Below, piece by piece: positions 37,201 to 49,200 of a stretch of DNA of 64,000 bases; positions within the stretch are counted from its first letter, which is position 1, and every line of letters starts with the position of its first letter. The position numbers and the translations under genes are program-made. The notes under the pieces were generated by a model that was given only the letters and a program-made list of their open reading frames with translations, was not told the origin of the DNA and did no database searches. This DNA comes from Spisula solida (taxonomy: Eukaryota; Mollusca; Bivalvia; Venerida; Mactridae), in the NCBI GenBank assembly GCA_947247005.1, contig OX365962.1, positions 6,483,201-6,547,200 of the forward strand, given 5' to 3'.

Positions 37201-40200
37201 ACCTTCATGCAGTAAAGTTGATTTGATCGATAGTCGGAGTATGTTTCGTGAATAGCCGAAGGGTTCCGATTTCGATCCGAGAATAACCGAGTGGCTACGA
37301 TTTTATAATTGAACGAGTTATATATGATTAGTTAATCTAATTTATTTCAGGTCGATTGTGAAAAAGTTTTTGAATTTATATTAATCACTCCCGACACCTC
37401 ATTCCTGATGTTACCCATCACATGAGAATATCAGAGAAGAGAAACAAATCCCCCTTTTTGCTGAGCGTCTAGCAAGGGAATTTCTGGTACCATTATTAAC
37501 GTCCTGTGTAAGACGTGGCCTGGCATCGAACCAAAGACATCCCGCACTTGCAACGGACAGTCAACCACTGCGCTATTTAGGAAGAGGTTACAAATTTTTA
37601 TTTCTGTTTTAGTTGTATAATATGAAGAAGAAGTTTATTTAAAATTCAAAAGGCCACAAGACCTACGAGAATATCAATATAAAATACACAATTTACACAA
37701 CGACATATAAAAACATTCTTACCTAGCAATCCTTGCACCTCTGCGGAGAGCTAAATTAGAAATACTTGGCTGAAGGCTAGTCAGTAATCCAGCTCTACTT
37801 AACAAATCAGTAAGACTTAGACTTGACAATCCTACAGATGACGAGGCTGTGGCTGAAGCATGTGTGCGTACAGATCGAGCTGGTGGTACTGAAAGACAGA
37901 AACATAATATAAAGCTTTATACATTAGAAATCCCTGGTTATTACCCTCGATAACGAAACTGATATTATAATCCAGTCAGGGTAGGAATGCAGTGACGCAG
38001 AGGTCCAGTCGACTATTACGGTGTAAAACAAATTATAAAGAATTATACAGACAGCTTTAATTTCAATCCCAAACTAACAGTCTATATTCGCACTACCTGT
38101 TCAGACAATGGAAGTAATAGTTTGTGTACACATTAACGAATACGTCACCATTTCCTAACTGGATTATAGTAATATTATGTGTACACATTAACGAATACGT
38201 CACTGTCACCATATCCTAACTTGATTGCACGACAGTTGTCAGTCAGTTATCTTTAAATACGTATTCTACGTCGCCAATGTTCTCCCAATTTTTTCCGATG
38301 CCACCCGATTCATCACAATTCCTTCTGATATCACAAACTGTCTCGTGACATCCCCAAAACTACCCCAGGCGACGAGGAACCTGTTCCCGATGTCCTTATA
38401 GCTCTTTAATATCATTTGAGAGTACATCGCCGAGGCAAAAATTGCCTAGTAGGACCTATGCTTAAGCACGTGTTCCGGTGAATTCGCTTGTAAGCGTTTG
38501 ACAAACACCTTTAACAAACATTAAGGTGGATCGACCACGGCTCCTGAAATATAGCTTGATCAATTGGAATACCTCGATCTTTTTGTTCATGGTTGATGGT
38601 TGCAAAATCCTTTATATTGGGAAGACCTTTGTTTTTACAGTAAAATATCATTCAGGAAAGCACGAGATCTTCAGTGACCTACATATTTCAGCCAAACGCC
38701 GATTGAGCCAAGGTGAGCAGACTGAGTATTATTGATGTTTGGTTTTTAGATGAACAAGCGGATGGTAAAAATTAAATACCCACCACCACTACGAAATGGA
38801 CGATGCTACCTTAAAGAAAACAAATGGAATTTTTATACTTTGGTGCTATTTTCGTCAACGAAATATTACAGTCTTAAATTTAATCAATTTAATTCGATGT
38901 CATTTATATGACGTCATTAAAAACTTTGGTGTTATTAACTGCGTTTTTTGGATAATACAACACTGTAATTCCACCTGAAAATTCGAAATATTTCGACGAC
39001 ACGAATAAAGTATATAGAGGTAGTCTTACAGAATATAAATTAAAGTACTGGTATAACAATATAGCGAATTCACAAGGACACATGCAGTCCCTATTTTCCG
39101 TGTACCCTGCGTTTCGTCTGGATACCAGCCTCGACATCCATGCTGACGTCACTTCCGGTGGTTTGCAAACATGCATTCTAACAAGACATACGATTTACTC
39201 ATATATACTCATATATGTTATAATAGAACATAGTAAGTAAATGTTTAATGATTAAAGAGGGTGGAACGAGTTAAGCGTAGCGAGTCCTTTTTAGTCATTA
39301 AAATTTATTTAATATGTTCTAACTGGCTTAGAATCTAACATCCTGCGTTTTGACTAACTAACTCTGTTAAGAGTAAAATTTTATTATTACATTTTCATAT
39401 AACCGCCAAAATACGCCGTTTCCATTGGCTCATATTGGAGGTAATACTGTAAGTACATGTATAAGCAAAGGACAAGAATACAGTCAGTGTCGTGACGTCA
39501 TGCATTTATGTGTTCCCTTCATGAGGTCATTCAAAAATATGTAAGATCACGTAGCATACTATCAGTGTAGTAGGGTCAAGCAGAAGAAAGCTCCCCAAGC
39601 AATTTGAAACATTGTCTGAGAAAACCAAATTACTACTCAATATATATAAAAATTATATTCGCAAAATTCCTTGAGTGACTTTCGTGTGCAGTACACAATC
39701 GAATATAACATTTTTTGTGCTACACAAGTGAATTCGTATTTGTAATTCGCAGAGAAATAAAACATTGAAATAAAGAAAGATAATACACATGAGCAATCTA
39801 GGTACATAAAGGACACATAGTGTAAACATTCCATATAAATATTCGTGCACTCTGTCACGTGATTGAGTCATGCAAAAGACTTGTATATGATAACCCCATT
39901 ACCATTACACATGCAAAATTCAAGTCGCAGCATCTCGGCTATCTCCGTCAATTTTCGTAACAGGTTCGGAATAAGTCATTGAAGTTAAGCGTTTTATTTT
40001 ATGCATGTGTGCTTTTGAAACCATACACATGACCAATCCATATAAATCTGATATAACTTATGTACACACACACAATTACATTTATATATCTTTGTGTAGC
40101 TACTTTAGAATGCATGTTTCTTCGGACGAAAAAGGCCGAGATGATTCGAATGATGCATCACGTGTTATAGCACGTGACAAGATGGCCGCCATTTTTTAGC

Positions 40201-43200
40201 TGCATAAACCTTCCCACAATGCTCCTTGACAACAAAGAAGAAAAAGACATAAGAAAAAGAAACGGAATAAGCAAGTTTCTCCAACAGAGCTGAGAAAAGA
40301 GAGAAAAGAGATAAATAATTTAAGCATTTTTCTCCAACTTTAGAGCTGAGAAGAAACCGGTATACTTTGTGCAAGCATGTAGACTATACATGGTGTAGGC
40401 TGACCATGGCAACCATACTAAAATGTATCAATAATTTCACACACCTATATTCACATGGTCAGCATCGTGTATCCCTGTATAACAGACGAAATTTAGTATA
40501 CAAAGTAATAAATATTAATAATAATAAAAAATAATAATAATAAAAATAAAATTATTGAACAGGTCTATATAACACTAGAGTTAAAAGAAATAAAAATAAC
40601 ATACAACTAAACCCAACTAAAAGTGAAACTCTTTACTTGGAAGATAAAAAGACATTAAAATTGAACACTCTTTAATTAGGTGATAAATTACTTTTCATTT
40701 TGGAGATAAAATTACACTATATATAACATCCAAACTCTTTAGTTTGGAGATAAGATTACACTAAAATTCAAACTTTTTATTGTGGAAACAAACATACACT
40801 AAAATGCGAACTCTTTAGTTTGGTGATAACTTACACTAAAATTGAAAACTCTTTACTTGGGATATAGAATACACTAATTCAAAACAATGAATACTAACTT
40901 ATAAGTTAATAAGGTAGTAAACTTTCACAAAGTTATTCGAATATAAAATGAGACGAAATAGCACTAAAAATAAAAAAAAATACTTAAAAGTCGTATATGA
41001 ACATTCACCCGGTGGGTGGGGTTCGAACACACGACGTTAAGTAGTTTAAAAATTATCAGACTAACCGGATAATTAAAACAATAATTTTTAATAAAGTATT
41101 ACTTTATTTAAAAATATAAATATTATTTGTTAAGTTAATTATAACAGATACTGGTTGCTATGGAAATAAACTTCACACACCAAGATACTGCTGGATGTTA
41201 GTTCGGTCCACTACCGGTACGTCTACAAGAAAACATTAAACAGTGTAATGCAATTATACTGTACAATTATGTTTTAGAAAAATAATATTCAGTCACTCGT
41301 AGTAAGCCCATTGTTAAGCCTAGGTCCCACTGAGGAATAACACATCGGCGATGTTCTACCGATTTCTTCCTATACCACCTGATTTATCAAGATTCCTTCT
41401 GATATCACAAACTGATTCCTGACTTCTCTGAAGTCCCCCGAATCTTCCTCTTGACCACGATGAATCTGTTACCAATGCCCTGGTAGCTCATTTATTTCCA
41501 CCGGGAGTACATCGCCGAGGCAAAAAAGGCTCAGTTGGATATAGGCTTTACAAGAGAGTTTTCTTTCAACTTGTGAAATAAACGAATACATGAAACCACA
41601 TAATTATCATTTACGATAATCCACGAAATTTAATAACCTAGAAATTAATGACTTTACAGTTTCACATTTGAATGATATCCCTGGTCCTGTATTTAACAAC
41701 CGCCTGTCTATAGTCGTTCAAATCCACATTTCGATGCTCTAGAATTGTGCTACTCACAACCTTATAAGACTTTGAAATTAATTTGCATCACACGGCGTCA
41801 TGTTGACCAAACGGAATTCATAAAAGCTTGTGTTTCCATAAGTAAAGAGTAATTTCCTTTTCTTGTTTTCTCAAAATAGCGTTTTCGTACTTACGACCTT
41901 CTTATTCTAAGCCAACGATCGATTTTTGTATAGCTTGAACGACTACAAAAGGAAGTAGGATAGTGAGAAAAAAAATTAGGATTTTTTTCTAACAATGTTT
42001 TTTCTGAAAAAAATAGGATGTTTTTCTAACAACGTTTTTGTTCTGAATAGAATAGGAATAAAAAATAGGTTGTTTTTCTAACAATGTTTATTTTCTGAAA
42101 AAATAGGATAAAAAATATGACGTTTTTCTAACTGTGTTTTTTTCTGAAAAGATTAGTATGTATACATGTTTGTTGGAAGTAAGAAAATAAAAGGTTAGAC
42201 TGTTTGTATTTAAAGGAGTGTGTATCTATATGCGTTTAGTGTTTGTTCTCACCATTTCGTCGTAGTTGTAATATTCTTGGTTGACCATGTAAACCTTGGA
42301 GTAGTGATAACACTGAAAAGAGAAGACATCATAAAATAAAATAATGCAATGCTTAGACAATTCAAAGCCACACAGAAACGCCAGCAGCGCCTAGACACGC
42401 GCGTAAGAGACAGACAACGAACGAGCCGTCCATACCCCCACACCGAACGGGATGTTCCAAGCAAGCCTATATACCCACCCAGCAATGGATGCCATACTGT
42501 GGACTGAATTTTGTGATAATGAACCATTAAGAGAGGTAAATAAGAATGATAACTACACTAAAATGTTCCTTATAGATAACGAAGCGGGTATTTCACACTC
42601 TTGTTATCCAGGCTATTCAGGTTTCGAATACCATGGTACTGGGTCGGACATGTTATGCCTTTCACATGTCGCGAAGCTGTCATATTTTTGCCATACAGGC
42701 TCGTGATTCGAGAATAGCCATTTATTTGCCAGTCAGCTTTCGGCTGAAATATGGCACGCTTATGAGTGCCTTTATCTGTATTTGAACCCGGGTCGCCAGA
42801 TTAGAGGACAAGCGCTCTAACCAAATGAGCTACGGATGCACAACAATTCAAAACCAAAACTCAAACTCAGAATTATGTCAATGTTGAATACTCTTTTCAC
42901 CTCTTATGCTTCCGTCGAAGTCGATAGTCAGTTGGGCCAGTAAGGCAGTGATCAAACCAAATCGCCACGCACTATTGCTGTCTCAATCGAACGCAAAAAA
43001 GTCATTATTTGTAAATCTAAATTGGCATACACGTAGTAGGTAACAACAAATAAACAGACAAACTAGTTTTGGTTAAGATATAAAAGAAAATAAATTTATT
43101 AACAAGTCTGCGTTGCACGATATTAGTGATGAAAGGACCTATGGTTGATAATTGATTCAGGGAAAACTGATTAAGTTAAGGGACCCCCGTAGAAGACTGA

Positions 43201-46200
43201 AAACTAAAAACAAAACACATACATTTAATCAACGACGCTAAACACAATGAATAACCTACAGAGCTACATGTAATATTTTTGCAGTCGGCCTCGTATGTAT
43301 GTACGTTATACAGCTGGTGATAATTATACGTCACATACAAATAGGCGTCACTTCCTTGTAAAACTTAATTTTTATTATTATTCTATTTCTGATAATCGAT
43401 AAACAACATAATATTATTGATTTTCTGCCGAGCGGTAAGTGAAAGCATGGTGACTGAACCTATTAACGTCTATAACTCGATCGTGAAAACATAGATGTAT
43501 TATCATATATTTATTATATATGTCCATTGGTCGAATATGGTAAGTATGGTTTTCTATTTATCACAGGCAACACCCAAGTCCTTAACGATTTCTTATCTTT
43601 CCTTCTGTATTTTAGCAAACAGTCGTTTAAAGAATATCTGGCAAAATAATAGTTCTGTTATGTAAAACACGTTTTTTTATTATTATTCTATTTCTGATAA
43701 TCGATAAACAACATAATATTATTGATTTTCTGCCGAGCGGTAAGTGAAAGCATGGTGACTGAACCTATTAACGTCAATAAATCGATCGTGAAAACATAGA
43801 TGTATTATCATATATTTATTATATATTCACATTCGCCGAATATTGTAAGTATGGTTTTCTTTTTTAGCACAGGCAACACCCAAGTCCTTAACGATTTCTT
43901 ATCTTTCCTTCTGTATTTTATCAAACAGTCGTTTAAAGAATATATGGCAAATTAATAGTTTTGATTAACATTCATTCTTACAAACTTGTCTCTTCAAATC
44001 ATACTACATGTAACAAAATATATGATTGAACGGTTTAAACGTTGGGGAGCCTTACTGGAATATTACTTAATGAACCATAATTCTTACATACGACTGATAT
44101 TTTTAGAATGTTTGCGCGTGTGTCTTTGTCCATGACAAAATTGAAATGCACGGACAATTTAGACAGCATGTCATAACATAATAATGATTAAAATGTTACA
44201 TCTGATAACAAAAACGTGTAAGGCAAAGAATTGGGTAGACGGGGTTATAAAACTAGTACTTGATTCATAATGATCTTAACTATACCTAATATATACAATT
44301 TTGACACTCTATTAAATTTTTGAGAGAAAAAAGCGAAATAGCACGTCATCCTTTTTTAATGACCAATATCTCACTTTGAAGAACTAAGTTTCTTCATCTG
44401 CATGATGTAACTTATGTTTTTCTACCTGTTATAGAATTAAAAAAATATATTGTTTAAATGAGGCAAATTGGGTATTTTCTGAAAAAATTTGGAATTTCCA
44501 TTAAATGAGAGTTGGTCTGGCTCTTTGCCAATGGCTGTTTTATTTCTGGAATGATTTCAATAAATGAGGTATCATTTTAAAGCTGAATAATAAATCTATT
44601 GCATAAACGTATTAGATTTTGCCTATGTAAACTAACAAAGGAGATATAATGTATTAAAACAAGCGAGGTTTCGCGAGATTTCAGAATACTGCCGCGAAAT
44701 AAAGTGATAATTGGTACATTTTTCCAATCTTTGTATATTTAGGTCTTTGACTTTACTACTTAAAATATGATAAGGGTCAACAACTCTTCATTGTGAAATA
44801 TTTGCTAATAGAATAAGATAATACTGATATAATTTTTTGAAACAAAATGTAACATCAGAAATAGTTGTAAACGAATGATTCTTGCTTCAAAATTTGATGT
44901 CTAAGTGCTGATAAGCCCAACATCATTAAAACGTATATGCTGCATACAAACCCCCGTGCCGTCAGAATGTGGTCCGCTAATTAGCATTTTTTGGTCTTGC
45001 AAAATATGGGAATAGAAAAATGACAAAATCTTTCATGCGATTCTTGCCACATTGTTCCCTGTCAATAGGGCTTATTAGCTTCCTTTGTTACATGGAAAAG
45101 ACGTCAATACATACCAAATATAACATATGTGCATAATTCGAAAATCTACATTAGATTAGAAAATATTTTTCTTAATCGGATTTGTTCAGTTAATATAAAA
45201 CGGATTTCTTGACCCTTATCAAACAATTTTGAGTCGTTTAATTATATTCAACGTGACTTGACCAATTCATGCGTCCTTCACATTTACAGGCTTTAACGTA
45301 TATATTATCCAGTGGCCACCATAAAACAACGAAACGTGTATAATCCTACTTGCATATTATTTGCATAAATCACAGCCAGCAATAATGTGTCGTCCCTACT
45401 GTAACCCGGAAAACACGTGCGACCTATTTTACAAAATATTTATTTTATTCCGTTCAAACGAAATTATTTGATTTGTTAAATAAAACTATTTTTCGTATTA
45501 ACGAATTATTTCTTTTATTAGGCTATGTCCAATAATTAATCGTCCGTGAAAGAAAAGCGACGGGTGGAAAGCCAATCTAATCAAAGTACTATAGAAAAAC
45601 GGTCAAGAAATAATGCTACCAATACATTGTACACTTATGTTTTTTAAGTTTGTCATGGCTATGGTCGTGTCTACGATAAGGCCGAACAAAAATATGTGTA
45701 GTTCATGGTAACATTGTGAAATATTAGAATCGACAAGTTGGAAACATTTTCTATTCTTGTTTTAAAATAATAATTAAGACATTATTTATATAGGCAACAC
45801 AGAATGGTATACCCAGCCTTCCATGGGAGCCTCAGACTTATATGTTTCATCTTAACTATAGTGCGAACAAATAAACTTGGTCCCCCAGCTATCATTTTTG
45901 CCCAGTGTATTTTATCGTACTTACGGTTTTGTGATACTGCAGTGCCTGAAATGAATAATGAAAATAGAGTTAGATAACATTACAAACTCCGCGGGACAAT
46001 GCCCAACACAACTGAACAAGAAAATGATATTAACCGCTAAGTCCCAGCTGTCAAAAAGCGGAATGACCTAATTTCCGCAATAAAAACAGTTGAATACACA
46101 AGTTTCAGCAATAAAAGAGCTGAAGACACTAGTTTCAGCTGGATGACCTAGTTTCAGCTATAAAGAAGCCGAATGCCCTAGTCTCAGCAATAAAGAAGCT

Positions 46201-49200
46201 TAATGCCCTAGTTTCAGCAATAAAGAAGCTTAATGACCTAGTTTCAGCTGAATGGCCTAGTTGAAGCTATAAAAGAGCTGAATGACCTAGTTTCAACTAT
46301 ATAAGAGCTGAATGCCCTAGTTTCAGGTGAATGACCTATTTTTAGCAATAAAAAAGCTTAATGATATATAAAATCATAATAAATGCAAAATAAACTGTTT
46401 ATCTTGCACTACTAGTACCTGGGTCATTCAATAAATTCCTAGACAGTGTTAATCATTTTAACATCCGATTATACAGAGAAAAAAAACTTTATCACGTTAA
46501 ACTATAGAAAATTGTTTTTGCCACTTAAAGACTAGACCACTGCATGTTGTATGTTCTCATTCCGCTCTTTGTAGTAGCTCATTTGTGCCTGCTGTGTTTT
46601 TCCAAGCCACATGCACAATTCAATAGTCGTATGAATTTCCTCGCGTAAAGAAATAGGCATTTTGACGTTATTGAAAACGCGACTCGCCTTGATAAAAGTT
46701 TTTAATTCCAACTTCGACGTCCAAAAAACTTCATACTTTCATGAAACCCCATCGGAATGTATATTAAGTTAATCAGAATTTATAACTAGTTGAACAAATG
46801 AAAAAGGCACGTTACGTCGGTCGCGGGTGGTTACGCGTGTCCATGGTAATACAATGGCTGATGACATGTTACTAGTTTGCATTATTGAAGATAAATTTGC
46901 ATTGACTGTTGGTAATAAGTTACTGTTTGTAATGTTATAAGAAATTATTGTTAAAATGCAATAATAATTAAATGAGAACGATTGTCTACGAATATATTGA
47001 ATGACCCTCGTACATGTAGAACGATTTCCTCTACGCTTAACAGGGTCAGTCGATGCGACTGATGACGCCCATGATTTCGGATCATATTTACTTCCAGTTG
47101 CTATCCAGTAATACCATGTACCAGTCGGGTAGGTACATGATAACCATTTCTTTATTTAATCGACCACAGAAGAACGACATTTTTGAACTGTCGACCTTAT
47201 TTTACCTAATCAAAATTATGCCTAAAGCTCACAACCTAACATGTGTGCGTTTAGAACGAACGTTGCTTGGGGAAGGTACAGTGGCTACGTTTTTTTCGAA
47301 AACGTGGGAAGGGAGGACTGGGGATTACGTCAACGCCAAGGACTCGACCAGAGAAACAATTCTATAAGTTGACGACAATCTATAGAATTGTTACTCTGGT
47401 CGAGTGTCAGTGGTCAACGCACGTCTTACGTACCGTGACAGCCCACAGAAGGGGATCTGTCCCGCTTTTGTCATAAGGGGCTCGAATTCGCGTTATTCCA
47501 TAGAAGGGCTCGATCACAACTTAATAAGTGATTCAAAGTAGCTTTAATCCTCATAAAAGGGACTCGAAACCGCGCCTATTCACATAATTTGCCTGAACAC
47601 GCGACGTTGTACATAAGGTAAACACACCCAAAGAATGTTGTGACACCTAAGAAAGAGCTCGAACCCACGTCAATTTTTCATTAAGCCGAGTTGGCTGAAA
47701 TGTTCCACATTCCACACAGGAGGCAACATTTTGCTAAAGTAGCTAAACCTTACTGGGGCTTGAACCCGAATCGCTCGTCAGAAGAGGCTTGAAGCCGCAT
47801 CATACCAAAGAACGGACCGCGGTATTACACATATGTGTCACGAATCCGCATTATTCCACAAATGGGCTCAACGGTCAGAGCTACTGAGATATCGCCGTTC
47901 AAGACCCAGAAGAATACTCTAGGTATTCCATCTTTGAATTGCGTGTGATATGGGAGACTAACGTAAAGACAGCAGAATGAATACGCTTCCTTTAAACCAC
48001 GAGGAACCTGTTCCCCCCTGGCTCATACACATCTCGGAGGCAATAACTGCTCAGTGGTACCTAGGCTTTAGTTATAACGGCCCAACGTGGAGAGAAAATG
48101 TTTATATATCGATCATGGTTTCTAACTACATGTAAATGTAAAAGGACATTTAGGAAAATATCACGTTTATCCTTGAACGCTAGTATAGTCAGTTCAAACA
48201 ACAATAACTCGCAACAAAAATGTCATTGTCAGACGTACGTTTTATTGTATACTATGTCAGTCTGCTTGCCAAGGGTTAATAAACTATGTACGGACGATGC
48301 AAAAAAGCTGACTGAGATAGATTAGTTACTTCATCCTCGAAAATCAGAAAAACCAGCTCCGTTCTTATCATAACGATGCTACTAATTAGTAAAATATTTT
48401 GTAAAATTTACCAATCTATTGAAATAGCTTCGAGCTTCAGGAAAATGCAAAATAATTCGGGGGTTTCGTATCGTATAAGCAAAATTCGGTTCGTCAATCG
48501 CGGTCAAACATAATTATGTTTTCACAAGCGCAGATAGATTCCAAGTCGATAAGCCCCTACCCTAATTTCTTTATCATGAGAAAGCTTAAAAGATAATATT
48601 TCTAAACAAAAACAGTTCACTGCATCACACATACGTCTTCAAATCATTTAAACCCAGTCCCATGACTCCAAAGCAGATTTGTTACGACATGAAATCATGC
48701 GGGGAGAGGTGGTCTAGAGGTAGGGTGTGCGCTTTGCGATTGAGATGTCCGGGTTCGATTCATATCTGCGCCAATGCTTAAATTCTCAGGGCAAGAATAA
48801 CATAATAAGCTTAACTCTAACAATATATGAGGGCAGTGTCTGTACAGGTGCGATATACATGGGCGCCGCATCTCGATGTTGGTGCACACAAACCAGGAGA
48901 GAAATATTTTACTCAGGGTGACTTGGGGCTGGTATCTTGGGTAGCCCAATGACCTGGGGGTAAATGTCAATTGGTGTTTGAATGGCTGAATTGCTGAAAG
49001 CGTTCCTCGAAAACTAGTAACTTATCTTATATCCAGTCATTTAAAAAATACAGGACTACTTGAGAATTTGTTGAAATGAGTATGATAATAAAGTTGATAA
49101 TAAAAGTACAATAAACAGTGATTAATAACCGTGTTATAACCGCATTTATAGCACGCTGATAATAACTCTAGCCTCATCAATAAACAAACGTCAACTGACC

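Noticed and set aside
42253..42312. Tyr-rich alternative frame of gene B exon 3 (YSKVYMVNQEYYNYDEM)
   Set aside because: It is protein-like and would join exon 2 in phase 0, but it would lose the signal peptide fit of exons 1-2, and exon 4 in that phase stops after 18 codons.
47053..47367. 104-residue plus-strand frame
   Set aside because: It ends inside a hairpin, has no recognisable domain, and lies in an intron of a gene on the other strand.
48701..48775. Genuine tRNA gene
   Set aside because: A and B boxes are present but the acceptor stem does not pair, and a SINE-like body follows. The same reasoning applies to 7296-7345, 42781-42842 and 62941-62992.
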